DNA of 64,000 bases from CALNBC01 sp040768925 (GCA_040768925.1 JAXGLZ010000002.1:794350-858349), one strand, 5' to 3'. Counted from the stretch's first letter, positions 18,012 to 26,584 are shown. The notes: generated by a model from the sequence alone, not told the origin. Numbers and translations: made by a program.

Positions 18012-18182
18012 ATGTGCGGCAATAGCAACAACAACGATAACAACAACAGTATCTGTGATTTGATACTTCTGCTCCTCCTGCTGTCCTGCCTGTTTGACGG
18101 CAACGGAAATAGCGAGCTCCTCGACAACCTGCTGGACTCCCGCTGCGGCTGCGGCTGCGGTTGCGGTTGCGGTTGCGGCTAA
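18012..18182 (+). CDS. 56-residue protein with Asn-rich head, Leu run and Cys-Gly repeat tail
   Basis: Not recognised. ATG 18012 follows CCGGAGGCAACACTCT. The protein starts MCGNSNNNDNNNS, continues ICDLILLLLLLSCLFDGNGN, and ends in R followed by six consecutive Cys-Gly pairs. The Leu run is too short for a confident membrane helix. Nine cysteines in 56 residues, and transcription divergent from the metal-efflux operon, suggest metal or redox binding, a metallothionein-like idea. A Cys-rich sporulation or coat peptide is an alternative. It has its own terminator at 18232-18266. Coding is supported by the start context, exact frame of the Cys-Gly repeat and terminator; function is a guess. Confidence 0.72.
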   Translation: MCGNSNNNDNNNSICDLILLLLLLSCLFDGNGNSELLDNLLDSRCGCGCGCGCGCG

Positions 18183-18231
18183 GACCGGCCGTCCGTCAGG
18201 CCCGTTGAAACAACCACCTTAACCTAAAAAG

Positions 18232-18266
18232 CCCCGCGCAGCTTCTTGAAGCCGCGCGGGGTCTTT
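18232..18266. terminator. bidirectional intrinsic terminator
   Basis: CCCCGCGC-A-GCTTC, a TT loop, then GAAGC-C-GCGCGGGG form a long stem, followed by TCTTTTT on the plus strand and by five T residues on the minus strand (AAAAAG at 18226-18231). It serves the small plus-strand gene and the converging minus-strand binding-protein gene. Confidence 0.88.
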
Positions 18267-18284
18267 TTCTTCACTTTCGGAATT

Positions 18285-19439
18285 TCAGTTTGCCTTGCCG
18301 ATCGAATTCTGGAGGAAAGCGTCGACCTCCGCGTCCGTCAGCTCATAGTGCCAGAACAGGGAGTAGAACTCCTTGGTTTCCTTGGCCACGTCGTAATCGT
18401 AATAATCGGGGTAAAGAAGCTCCGCCAGCCACTTGATGCCCACGATCTGGTTGACGGAAGGCGGGCTTGCCAGCCAGTTGTACGGGCCCATGGGTATCTC
18501 GTAATACCTGTTTTCCCTGATCGCGCGAACCGCTCCCCAGGCCGCGTCTCCGCCAACGGCGGCAAAGGGGCCGCCGGACGCAAAGAGGATCACGTCCGGG
18601 TCGAAGACCATGACCTGCTCAAGGCTGATCGTGTTCCCGCCGCCCTTGCCGGAAACCTCCTCCACCACCACGGCGTTTTCAGCGCCCACAAGCTCGATGA
18701 CGTCCGCGTGGATGGAGCCCTTCGCGTTGCAGTCCAGCCCGGATTCGCCGGTGCCGAACATGACCGTGACCCGCTTGTCTTCGGGGATCGTGGCAGCGAC
18801 GGCCCGCGTATCCGCAACGGTGGTTTCGATATAGTTCGCGATGCTTTCCGCGGCTTCCTCGCAGCCCAGCAGCTCGCCAAGGGTGCGGTAGGCCTGGGGG
18901 AAGGTGTCCAGATTCGCTTCGATGAAGATCGTGGGGATCCCCGTTCTGGCCTGGATGTCGTCCATATCCTCCTTATGGGTTTTCTTCATGTCGCCAAGGT
19001 CGATGATGACCTGGGGCTCCGCCGCGATGAGGGCCTCCAGGTTCAAGGTGACGTTGCTGCCGTAAAACTGGCCGAATTCGGGCAGATTGCGGTATTTTTC
19101 GGGGATGTAGTCCGCGGTCTGGCCGCCGGGGTTGCTGCTCCAGCCCACCATCGTGTCGGGGGCGACGGTGTAAAGGATCATCTGGGCGACGGAGCCGCTG
19201 GGCGCAACCTTCGCAATGGTTGTGGGGAGCTCTACCTCACGCCCGCAGGAATCGGTGAAAATAAAGGTTTCGCTTTTTGGGGTCTCGTCCGGCGTTGCCG
19301 GGGTTTCGGGGGTGTCCGCCTGCTGGTTTGGCGTCGTGTCTGCGGGAGCGTCCGCGCCTTGTGTGCCGGAGCAGCCCGCAATAAGGCCAAGGATCAGAGC
19401 AAGCGCCAGAAACAGGGCCAGTTTTCTGTTCATTTTCAT
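18285..19439 (-). CDS. ABC transporter substrate-binding lipoprotein, iron/corrinoid (BtuF/FepB) class
   Basis: 384 residues. The signal peptide ends in a lipobox LGLIAGC, and a Thr/Pro/Asp-rich linker (about 25-55) follows. The type III binding-protein fold shows TDSCGREVELPTTIAKVAPSG, the family's opening strand, LNLEALIAAEPQVIIDLGD, and later VNQIVGIKWLAELLYPDYY. GGAGGAAGA precedes ATG 19439. It is the last gene of permease-ATPase-methyltransferase-binding protein, with a 4-bp overlap to the methyltransferase. The ligand could be a siderophore, haem, a corrinoid or another metal complex. Confidence 0.88.
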   Translation of the reverse strand: MKMNRKLALFLALALILGLIAGCSGTQGADAPADTTPNQQADTPETPATPDETPKSETFIFTDSCGREVELPTTIAKVAPSGSVAQMILYTVAPDTMVGWSSNPGGQTADYIPEKYRNLPEFGQFYGSNVTLNLEALIAAEPQVIIDLGDMKKTHKEDMDDIQARTGIPTIFIEANLDTFPQAYRTLGELLGCEEAAESIANYIETTVADTRAVAATIPEDKRVTVMFGTGESGLDCNAKGSIHADVIELVGAENAVVVEEVSGKGGGNTISLEQVMVFDPDVILFASGGPFAAVGGDAAWGAVRAIRENRYYEIPMGPYNWLASPPSVNQIVGIKWLAELLYPDYYDYDVAKETKEFYSLFWHYELTDAEVDAFLQNSIGKAN

Positions 19440-20164
19440 TCTTCCTCCGTTTTGCGTAGCTTTGGTTCCATTAAATCAGGCGCATCCGCCGGATTGAACA
19501 CAGTCATGCAAAGCCGCTTCCCAATCGGCAAAAGGAACGGGAACTCCCCTTCCCGGCCGCTTTTTAGCCGCGACAGGAATTCTTCCGAAACCATCTGGGA
19601 ATAAGGTTCCTTTTCATGGTAAGTGCGGAAAAAAAGCAGGGCGTCCTCTTCCGAGCGGAAGGGCTGGTCCAGCGAAAGCTCGAAGACTTCCTCCTCATGG
19701 GGGACCTTGAGCCTTTTTAAAAGCTCGCCGATGCTTTCCCTGTCCGGCTCCCGGTGGCCTTTGACGCCGCCGATGGCGAAGGCCTTGGCCGCCTTCAGGC
19801 GCCCCGCGGTTTCAAAAACCAGCCGCCCGTCCCCGCAGAAGCAAAACACGGCTGCGGAGAGCGGACCGGGAAGCTCAAGCGCCTCAAGGTCCGCGCAGAG
19901 GGGCAGGATGTTCTTTATCCCGCGTTTTTCGACGTTTTCTTTGAGCACGGCCAAAGGCGCGGGGTTTTTATCCACCGCGGCCACCAGCGCCGCACCCTTC
20001 GAAAGGGCGAGAGAAAGATACCCAAGGCCGCAGCCCGCGTCCAGCACCGTTGGGGCCGGCCCCAGCCGTTTCAGTATTTTTTCGGCAAGGGCGGCGTGGT
20101 ATTCCGTGTGCTCGGAGGCGTCTTTCATAAAGCGGACCATGTCCGGATTCCATAAAAACATCAT
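19436..20164 (-). CDS. class I SAM-dependent methyltransferase in a metal-type ABC importer operon
   Basis: 242 residues. The start ATG 20164 is placed by GGGAGACAGTTCA; an in-frame start 21 bp upstream lacks this. SAM-binding motif I is TVLDAGCGLGYLSLAL, and VAAVDKNPAPLAVLKENVEKRG carries the acidic residue for the SAM ribose. The middle is divergent, with FCFCGDGRLVF. It overlaps the binding-protein gene by 4 bp and follows the ATPase gene, so it should act with the transported compound or on a ligand made in the cell. The substrate is unknown. Confidence 0.82.
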   Translation of the reverse strand: MMFLWNPDMVRFMKDASEHTEYHAALAEKILKRLGPAPTVLDAGCGLGYLSLALSKGAALVAAVDKNPAPLAVLKENVEKRGIKNILPLCADLEALELPGPLSAAVFCFCGDGRLVFETAGRLKAAKAFAIGGVKGHREPDRESIGELLKRLKVPHEEEVFELSLDQPFRSEEDALLFFRTYHEKEPYSQMVSEEFLSRLKSGREGEFPFLLPIGKRLCMTVFNPADAPDLMEPKLRKTEEE

Positions 20165-20249
20165 TGAACTGTCTCCCGGATTCAAACCGTGCGTTGAAAG
20201 TGCGAAGGGAACAAACGGGGAAATTCGCGCTCATGAGGAGCGGAATGGT

Positions 20250-21065
20250 TCAGCCGCCCATCGGGGAGGATGCCCCGGCATCGCCTTTTTGCTCCCCGTT
20301 CAGCCTGGGAAGGATGACGATCTCTTCCCCATGGTGGGAAAACTCAACGTCAACGCCGTAAAGGGCGCGCACAAGGCCAGGTTCCAGCACGTCCTTCGGC
20401 GCGCCGAAGGCCCTGACGGCCCCGCCTTCCAGGGCGAGTACCCTGTCGCCGAAATGCAGAGCGTGCTGGGGATTGTGGGAGGTGACCAGCACGGTCAGCC
20501 CCGATCCGGTCAGCGCCTTGACGCGCTGCAGCACCCGGAGCTGGTTGCCGTAATCCAGGTTCGAGGTGGGCTCGTCCATCAGCAGGATATTCCCCTGCTG
20601 GACCAGGGCCCTCGCGATCAGCGCGAGCTGGCGCTCGCCGCCGCTGATCTCGTCAAAGCCTTTTTCCGCAAGCTCCAGGATGTCCATCCTTTCCAAAGCT
20701 TCGGAAACGATGGCGTCGTCCTTTTTGGTCGGGGAGGAAAAAGGCGGCAGATGCACCGTCCGGCCCATCGTCACCATCTGGCGCACGGTGTAGTTATAGG
20801 TCGGCGCGCCGGCCTGGGGGATATACGCCACCCGCTTGGCCAAAGCGCGCGGATTGTAGCTTTCCAGCGGGGCCTCGGCGATCTCGATCGCGCCGCCCGC
20901 CTTTTTGATGTGGCCGAGGATGCATTTGAACAGCGTGGATTTGCCCGCGCCGTTTTTGCCGAGGATGAAGACCATCTCGCCCCGCCTGACGCTGAAGGTC
21001 ACGCCGTTCAACACCTGCTGCCTGCCATAGGAGAACTGAAGGCCGTCTACGCAGATCGCGTTCAT
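20250..21065 (-). CDS. ABC transporter ATP-binding protein, FecE/BtuD class
   Basis: 271 residues with Walker A LGKNGAGKSTLF, the FecE/BtuD-type loop VAYIPQAGAPTYNYTVRQMV, signature EISGGERQLALIARAL, Walker B ILLMDEPTSNLDYGNQ and H-loop VLVTSHNPQHAL. It powers the adjacent permease and overlaps it by 4 bp (ATGA). Confidence 0.93.
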   Translation of the reverse strand: MNAICVDGLQFSYGRQQVLNGVTFSVRRGEMVFILGKNGAGKSTLFKCILGHIKKAGGAIEIAEAPLESYNPRALAKRVAYIPQAGAPTYNYTVRQMVTMGRTVHLPPFSSPTKKDDAIVSEALERMDILELAEKGFDEISGGERQLALIARALVQQGNILLMDEPTSNLDYGNQLRVLQRVKALTGSGLTVLVTSHNPQHALHFGDRVLALEGGAVRAFGAPKDVLEPGLVRALYGVDVEFSHHGEEIVILPRLNGEQKGDAGASSPMGG

Positions 21066-22198
21066 GTGCGCCTCCTTTTGCCGGAGAAGAAGAGATAAAG
21101 GAAGAACGGAGCGCCCACAAAGGCGGTGAGGATGCCGATGGGAAGCTCGCTGGTGATGATCGAGCGGGCGATATTGTCCACAACGATGAGAAAGGACGCC
21201 CCCATCAGCATGGTCGCGGGGAGCAGCGTTCTGTAATCGCAGCCCACGAGCTGCCGGGCGAAATGGGGGATTACCAGGCCCACCCAGCCGATCAGCCCGG
21301 ACACCGCGACGGAGGACGAGGTCAAAAGCGTCGCGCAGAATACGACGATGCCGCGAAGGAGTTTGATGTTCACCCCGAGGGCCTTTGCCTCCTCGTCCCC
21401 AAGGGTGGCCACGTTCAGCCGCCAGCGCAGCAAAAACAGCGGGACAAAGCCGACGAGCATGACGGGCGCCAGCACGTAAAGATCGCCCATGCGGATGTTC
21501 GAAAGGCTGCCCATCAGCCAGTAGGTGATGGCGGGGAGCTGGTCTGTCGGGTCTGCCACCAGCTTGAGGTACGACGTCATCGCCTGAAACAGCGAGCCGA
21601 TCATGATGCCCGCCAGCACCATGCCCAAAACCGGGCTTTCTTTAAAGCGGGAGGCCAGGGACATCGCAAAAAGCACGGCAAAAAGCCCCAAAGCAAAGGA
21701 AAGGACGGAAGTCCCCGCATACCCCAGGCCGAGCATGATCCCCAAAGCGGCGCCAAAGCCCGCCCCGGCGGAGGAGCCGAGCACATCCGGCGAGACCATC
21801 GGGTTTTTGAACATCCCCTGATAAACGCAGCCCGCGGCGGAAAGCGCGGCGCCGATCAGCGAGGCGGCCAGGATGCGCGGCAGGCGGATGTTGATCGCCA
21901 CGCGCTCCATATTGTCTGTCCAGGTTTTTCCGATTTCGAAAATTTTGCTTGTAAAGATCTTGATGAGTTCGGGCAGCGGAACGCCGTATCTTCCGATGGA
22001 AAAAGAAACAAAAAAGCAGCCCAGAAAGACCAGCGCCAACACGAGCATTCGCCGCCTTACGGACTTTTTCGGAAAATGGGCGGCGATCCTGCTTTCCCGC
22101 CTGGAAAGCCCGTCAGAGGTTTTACGACGCAATACCCTAATCCCCCAACCGGCCGCGCGGACGGATAGTGTCTGCCGCGCCACCGATATGTTTTTCAA
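21062..22198 (-). CDS. ABC transporter permease, FecCD/BtuC class
   Basis: Polytopic permease, 378 residues from a TTG at 22198. The family features are RLPRILAASLIGAALSAAGC, the FKNPMVSPDVLGSSAGAGFG stretch and the C-terminal GLVIPHFARQLVG coupling helix. The TTG has no good Shine-Dalgarno. An internal ATG at 22048 (MLVLALVFLG) preceded by AAGGCGG would give 328 residues, closer to the family norm, so the true start is uncertain. It opens the four-gene importer operon. Confidence 0.9.
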   Translation of the reverse strand: MKNISVARQTLSVRAAGWGIRVLRRKTSDGLSRRESRIAAHFPKKSVRRRMLVLALVFLGCFFVSFSIGRYGVPLPELIKIFTSKIFEIGKTWTDNMERVAINIRLPRILAASLIGAALSAAGCVYQGMFKNPMVSPDVLGSSAGAGFGAALGIMLGLGYAGTSVLSFALGLFAVLFAMSLASRFKESPVLGMVLAGIMIGSLFQAMTSYLKLVADPTDQLPAITYWLMGSLSNIRMGDLYVLAPVMLVGFVPLFLLRWRLNVATLGDEEAKALGVNIKLLRGIVVFCATLLTSSSVAVSGLIGWVGLVIPHFARQLVGCDYRTLLPATMLMGASFLIVVDNIARSIITSELPIGILTAFVGAPFFLYLFFSGKRRRT

Positions 22199-22515
22199 AA
22201 TAAATCACTATTGTGAACAGTATATCATGACGCATATGCCCACGCAATAATATGCTATAAAATAATGTATTTTGTTGTATAAAACGCGGCCCCGCCACAC
22301 ATCAAAGCGAACAAGGCGCCCTATTGACCGCTTTTTGAAACGCCCGTCGGGAAAAACCCGGCAAAAAGCGTTTCCGCTCGGGCAAACAAAACGCATTTTA
22401 TGGTTGTGCGATTCGGGCTGCCGGATTATAATGAAAAACACATAATTCTGAAGCTATGCCATGCGCTTTTTCGCAGAATGGCTTATTTTTTATACTTTTT
22501 GAACGGGAGAAAAAC
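22199..22515. other. divergent promoter region between the importer operon and azlCD
   Basis: About 317 bp. The left 70 bp are AT-rich with minus-strand TATACT-like elements for the importer operon. The right part holds an imperfect inverted repeat AAACGCCCGTCGGG/CCCGGCAAAAAGCGTTT. I could not recognise a cobalamin or other riboswitch. Confidence 0.4.
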
Positions 22516-23223
22516 ATGTCACGCAAGCAGCAATACCTGGCGGGATTAAGGGCGGGGTTCCCCGTGGTCCTCGGGTATGTTCCCGTGGGCATCGCCTACG
22601 CGATCATGGCCCGGCAGGCGGGTCTTTCGGTCTTTGAAACGGTGTTTATGTCCGCTTCGGTCTTTGCCGGGGCAAGCCAGATGATGGCCGCCGGAATGTT
22701 TGCCCAGGGCGCGGGCATCGCGGCGATCATCGTCGCGACCTTTATCCTGAACCTCCGGCATGTGATCATGAGCGCCTGTGTCTTTGGCCGCATGAAAAAC
22801 GCGAAGCTGAAAACCAGGCTCCTTGCCGCTTTCGGCGTGACGGACGAATCCTTCGCCGTCTTCACCACCGAAAGCGAGGAACACCTGAACGCCCCCTTCT
22901 TCCTCGGCCTGATTACCGCCACCTATTCCTCCTGGGTCGGGGGTTCGGCCGTCGGGGCTGTTGCCGCGCTCTTTTTGCCGGAAATCCTTTCCGCCAGCCT
23001 GGGGATCGCCCTTTACGCGATGTTTCTGGGCCTGCTGACGCCCGGCGTCAAGCGCAGCGCGCGGCTGGTGCTGCTTGTTGCGCTGACGGCGGCCGTCAAT
23101 TCCCTGCTTTCCCTTTTCATCGCTTCCAGCTGGGCGCTGATCCTTTCCACCTTGATCTGCGCGGGCGCAGGCGTTTTCTTTGCCGATCCGGATGCAAAGG
23201 CGGGTGAATCGAATGAGGCTTGA
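22516..23223 (+). CDS. azlC: AzlC-family branched-chain amino acid permease subunit
   Basis: Large subunit of the AzlCD exporter, 235 residues. ATG 22516 follows GGGAGAAAAAC. Family features include RAGFPVVLGYVPVGIAYAIM near the N-terminus, SVFAGASQMMAA and the conserved ILNLRHVIMSA. About six to eight hydrophobic segments. It overlaps azlD by 11 bp. AzlCD is known to export branched-chain amino acids or analogues, which makes it the opposite activity to the Liv importer in the same window. Confidence 0.92.
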   Translation: MSRKQQYLAGLRAGFPVVLGYVPVGIAYAIMARQAGLSVFETVFMSASVFAGASQMMAAGMFAQGAGIAAIIVATFILNLRHVIMSACVFGRMKNAKLKTRLLAAFGVTDESFAVFTTESEEHLNAPFFLGLITATYSSWVGGSAVGAVAALFLPEILSASLGIALYAMFLGLLTPGVKRSARLVLLVALTAAVNSLLSLFIASSWALILSTLICAGAGVFFADPDAKAGESNEA

Positions 23224-23521
23224 GGTTTTTCTGGCGATCCTGGGCATGGCTTTGGCGACTTACATTCCCCGGGCGCTGCCCGCCGCTTTTTGGAAAAAAT
23301 TCCGTTTCGGCCCCAGGGCCGAAAAATTCCTGAAGATGATCCCGTATACCGCCATGTCCGCCCTGGTTTTTCCCGGCATCTTTTCCGTGGATCCGGCAAA
23401 CTGGTACATCGGCGCGGTGGGCGGGCTTGCCGCCGTGCTGCTCGCCTGGAACAGGATTCCCCTTGCGCTGGTTGTGCTGGGCTCGGTCCTCGCCGTGATG
23501 GCGGCGCATCTCCTTTTCTGA
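23213..23521 (+). CDS. azlD: AzlD-family branched-chain amino acid transport subunit
   Basis: Small membrane partner of AzlC, 102 residues from ATG 23213, which lies inside the end of azlC. Typical features are LGMALATYIPRALP at the N-terminus, KFLKMIPYTAMSALVFPGIF and three to four hydrophobic helices. Translation is probably coupled to azlC. Confidence 0.9.
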   Translation: MRLEVFLAILGMALATYIPRALPAAFWKKFRFGPRAEKFLKMIPYTAMSALVFPGIFSVDPANWYIGAVGGLAAVLLAWNRIPLALVVLGSVLAVMAAHLLF

Positions 23522-23780
23522 TCCGCGGCCGCGGGATACGCGGGATAGTGGAAACTTGTCTGAATATGCCCATAAAAAAAGGACCAGTCGGTTTTGAACT
23601 GGCCCCAAAAATGAGACAAAGAATTAAATCCCGCAGCGCCCTTGTCGACCAGAGGCCCGCAAGGTTTTTTTCTAAACCTTTCACCCTTGGATAAAGCTTT
23701 TGGACGCAGAAAAAAACACACACCATGCGGATTGCAGCCAAATTGCGCAAAAAGCGTTCGCGGCGGCGGCCCAATTTTAA
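23522..23780. other. intergenic region with a hairpin and a possible insertion-sequence remnant
   Basis: At 23571-23607 GGACCAGT and ACTGGCCCC flank a 9-base loop, with seven A residues on the left (a T-run on the minus strand). The stretch TTTTGAACTGGCCCCAAAAA resembles the ends of IS3-family elements, which is only a suggestion. No gene is supported. Confidence 0.35.
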
Positions 23781-23825
23781 AAAAACGCCCCCCGATACAT
23801 GCACCGGTATCCTGACGGGCGTTTT
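23781..23825 (-). terminator. intrinsic terminator of the TetR gene
   Basis: AAAACGCCC and GGGCGTTTT enclose a long loop. On the minus strand the stem ends in GGGCGTTTTTTT, 10 bp past the tetR stop. Confidence 0.75.
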
Positions 23826-23834
23826 GTTGTGCTT

Positions 23835-24416
23835 CTAGAGGCTCACGTTTGGCTGGTAAAGCGCCTCCAGCGCACTTTTGATCGACTCCACCCGCTCAAA
23901 AGTCCCATTCGAAATTCCCCACATAAACAGGTTTCCCCAATGGATCATGATGGCCGCGTCGCAGATCTGCTCGGCGTCCAGTTCGTTGCGGATCTCGCCA
24001 TTGTCCTTAGCCTGCTGGATCAGGGGCAAAAGCACCCGCTTCATGTGCTGGCTCCGGTCCAAATTGTCCTTGCACGCCTTTTTCAAGTACGAACACAAAT
24101 TGAGGTTATACAGGGCGACCCTGTAAGGCCCCTGGGATTCCTGTATAAAATTCAGCTGCACGCGTATCGCTTTTTCGTAAGCCGTGGGCGCGGACAATAT
24201 CCACGCCAGCTGCTCCGGCGATATCTGTTCCGCAAGGGTGAAATGCTCTTCAATCAGGTCGTCTATACTCTTAAAGTGATTATAAAAAGTGGAACGGCCG
24301 ATTTTCGAGGCGGTGCATATGGATTCTACCGTGACATTCTCATAGCCGTATTTCCCAATCAGTTCAATCGTGTTTTTTACGATGGTTTGATGCGTCTTTC
24401 CGAATTTAGATATCAA
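23835..24416 (-). CDS. TetR/AcrR-family transcriptional regulator
   Basis: 193 residues from a TTG start preceded by AGAGGGTGTATT. The N-terminal helix-turn-helix region is IELIGKYGYENVTVESICTASKIGRSTFYNHFKS, read as two adjoining segments with the usual TetR YxxF pattern. The C-terminal ligand domain has no recognised specificity. It is divergent from the flavin reductase gene; the intergenic dyad at 24528-24556 is its likely operator. Confidence 0.9.
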   Translation of the reverse strand: MISKFGKTHQTIVKNTIELIGKYGYENVTVESICTASKIGRSTFYNHFKSIDDLIEEHFTLAEQISPEQLAWILSAPTAYEKAIRVQLNFIQESQGPYRVALYNLNLCSYLKKACKDNLDRSQHMKRVLLPLIQQAKDNGEIRNELDAEQICDAAIMIHWGNLFMWGISNGTFERVESIKSALEALYQPNVSL

Positions 24417-24489
24417 AATACACCCTCTTTTACCCTCTTATTTATTTTTAATTTTAGCATAGCAGCGTAAACAAGGCAACGACAGGACC

Positions 24490-24518
24490 TTGACTTCCAA
24501 ATCAGGTTGTTATATATT
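24490..24518 (+). promoter_or_regulatory. strong vegetative promoter of the flavin reductase gene
   Basis: TTGACT (24490-24495), exactly 17 bp, then TATATT (24513-24518). The TetR operator begins 9 bp downstream, covering the start of transcription. Confidence 0.8.
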
Positions 24519-24527
24519 TATTTAGGA

Positions 24528-24556
24528 ACACTAGTCCAGTTTAATTGGACAAGTGT
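24528..24556. promoter_or_regulatory. TetR-type operator dyad
   Basis: ACACTAGTCC and GGACAAGTGT are inverted repeats with one mismatch around a 9-bp centre. Flanking TTAGGA and TCTAA extend the symmetry. The position just after the -10 element suits repression by the divergent TetR protein. Confidence 0.75.
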
Positions 24557-24581
24557 CTAATTTAGCGAGGAGGAATGGTTC

Positions 24582-26516
24582 ATGGGAAAACGCATATTGT
24601 CTCTGCTGACGGTCGTTGTGCTGATGCTATCGGTATTCGGCGGCTGTTCACAGCCCGACGCCCAGCAGCCGGAGGGCGAATCCCCCGATGCTGTAACGAA
24701 TGCCCCGGATTCAGTCGAAAAGGAATCCATTACATTTGCCGATACGATCGCCTGGGATGGCGAGTATGACGTCGTCGTGGTAGGGTTCGGCGGCGCGGGC
24801 GCCGTCGCCGCCTCCTATGCGGCCCGCGCCGGAGCAAAGGTGCTGCTGACGGAAAAAGCCCCCGAAGGCCACGAGGGCGGCAACACCCGTTACTGCGGGC
24901 AGCTTGTCGTCACAGTGGACGACAAGGAAAACGGCATGAAGTATTACCGCGCGCTTGCGGGAAACAACGAATTCCCCGAGGCCAGTATTGAAGTGTTTGT
25001 AGACGGCCTGCTGAACATGCGCAAAACGCTGCAGGAGGATTACGGCGTAGAAACCGTATACAGCGGAAGGGAAAACCCCATCGTTGCCCCCGCCATCCCC
25101 GAATACCCCGAGTTGGAGGGCTGGGAGACCATCGATCTTGTGACGGTTTCCCCCGGGATCAGCAATTCCGCGCTGTGGAACGTCATGCGGCAGGATGTGA
25201 TGGACCGCCCGGACATGATCGACGTTTGGTATGAAGCACCGGGCAAACACCTGATCCAGGACCCGATCTCCAAAGCGATCATCGGCGTGCAGATCGAAAA
25301 GCAGGGCAAGCTCGTCAACATCCGCGCGAAAAACGGCGTGGTGCTGACCACCGGCGGCTTTGAGAACAACGACGAAATGCGCGAGACCTATCTTGGGTTG
25401 TCGAGCGCCGCGGTGGCCGGTTCTCTGTATAACACCGGCGACGGCATCAAAATGGCGATGGAAGTCGGCGCCGACCTGTGGCACATGGAAATCTGGGAAG
25501 GCGTGGCAGGCTACGGCGGCTCGTCCTTTGTGGTGGACGAGGATGAACACGCTTCGCTGATGATCATTCCTTCCCATTATAAAAACGGAAGCCTTATCTT
25601 GGCCGACAACGCGGGCGACCGTTTTATCGCGGAAGATTATTGGCCGCGCCACGGGCACATCTATTTGAGCGGCTCCTGGCATCACCCCATATTCCCCAGC
25701 AAATACTACCTGGTGTATGACCAGGCCCAAAAGGAAACGTTCGACCAGACGGGAGCCATCTTCGAAAAATTCCAGCCCCAGGTGCAGTCCGCCGACACGC
25801 TGGAAGCCCTTGCACAGCTGCTGAACATGCCCAACCTTGTTGACACGGTTGAGGTTTACAACGGCTTTGCCGAAACGGGAAAAGATCTTGCCTTCAAACG
25901 GAACGCCTCGTCCATGGTTGCCCTCTCTGAAGGGCCCTATTACGCGATCGAGCTGATGCCGCTGATGCTGAACACCCAGGGCGGCCCGAAGCGCAATGAG
26001 AAGGCGGAAATTCTGGATGCCAGCGGCAACCCCATTCCCAATCTTTATTCCGCGGGCGAGCTTGGCGGTATCACCGCGAACTTGTACCAGGGCGGCGGAA
26101 ACATGTCCGAATGCATCGTTTATGGCCAGATCGCGGGAACAAACGCCGCCGCTCCCAAAGCCGAGCTGCCCGTCATACCGGGAAAGGCGGAGCCCAACCT
26201 CATCTATACGCCCGGCAATGATCCCGACGCGCCTTCCGCACCGGAATTCGTCGCGGGGGATAACGAATACATCGGCAAAGGTCAGGGGATGGGCGGAACC
26301 ATCACCGTAAAAGTCAAATTGGACGGCGACACGATTTCCGCCATTGAAGTTCTGAGCCACATGGAAACGGCAGGAATCTGCGAACCGGCGCTTGAACGGA
26401 TCCCCGCCGCAATTTTGGAATCCCAAAGTGCGGAGGTTGATACCGTGTCTGGCGCCACGATGACCAGCAGGGGCATCATCGAGGCCGTGAAGGACGCCCT
26501 GTCTCAGGCTAAATAG
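24582..26516 (+). CDS. exported flavin-dependent reductase (FAD fumarate-reductase-like plus FMN-binding domain)
   Basis: 644 residues. A lipoprotein signal ends VFGGC, so the enzyme is anchored outside the membrane. Residues about 62-500 form an FAD_binding_2 domain: VVVVGFGGAGAVAASYAARA (dinucleotide fold), GGNTRYCGQ, VVLTTGGFENNDEMR and PNLYSAGELGGITANLYQGG. The C-terminal FMN-binding domain (about 560-644) ends with VDTVSGATMTSRGI, the motif flavinylated by ApbE in related proteins. Such secreted reductases use an organic acceptor in anaerobic respiration. The FMN domain is C-terminal here, unlike some urocanate/fumarate reductases. The substrate is unknown; TetR control suggests induction by it. 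Confidence 0.88.
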   Translation: MGKRILSLLTVVVLMLSVFGGCSQPDAQQPEGESPDAVTNAPDSVEKESITFADTIAWDGEYDVVVVGFGGAGAVAASYAARAGAKVLLTEKAPEGHEGGNTRYCGQLVVTVDDKENGMKYYRALAGNNEFPEASIEVFVDGLLNMRKTLQEDYGVETVYSGRENPIVAPAIPEYPELEGWETIDLVTVSPGISNSALWNVMRQDVMDRPDMIDVWYEAPGKHLIQDPISKAIIGVQIEKQGKLVNIRAKNGVVLTTGGFENNDEMRETYLGLSSAAVAGSLYNTGDGIKMAMEVGADLWHMEIWEGVAGYGGSSFVVDEDEHASLMIIPSHYKNGSLILADNAGDRFIAEDYWPRHGHIYLSGSWHHPIFPSKYYLVYDQAQKETFDQTGAIFEKFQPQVQSADTLEALAQLLNMPNLVDTVEVYNGFAETGKDLAFKRNASSMVALSEGPYYAIELMPLMLNTQGGPKRNEKAEILDASGNPIPNLYSAGELGGITANLYQGGGNMSECIVYGQIAGTNAAAPKAELPVIPGKAEPNLIYTPGNDPDAPSAPEFVAGDNEYIGKGQGMGGTITVKVKLDGDTISAIEVLSHMETAGICEPALERIPAAILESQSAEVDTVSGATMTSRGIIEAVKDALSQAK

Positions 26517-26584
26517 CGCACTGCCCGAATCGAAGGGCCGCGTCCTTTAGGCGCGGCCCACTCTCAACAGTCCGTTTTAAGGAG

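Noticed and set aside
22199..22515. Cobalamin or other riboswitch before the metal/corrinoid-type importer
   Set aside because: No conserved core of the cobalamin riboswitch or similar fold could be found by eye; a covariance-model search would settle it.
23013..23804. 263-residue minus-strand frame downstream of azlD
   Set aside because: Antisense to azlCD for much of its length and with no recognised motif; the terminator near it is assigned to the TetR gene.
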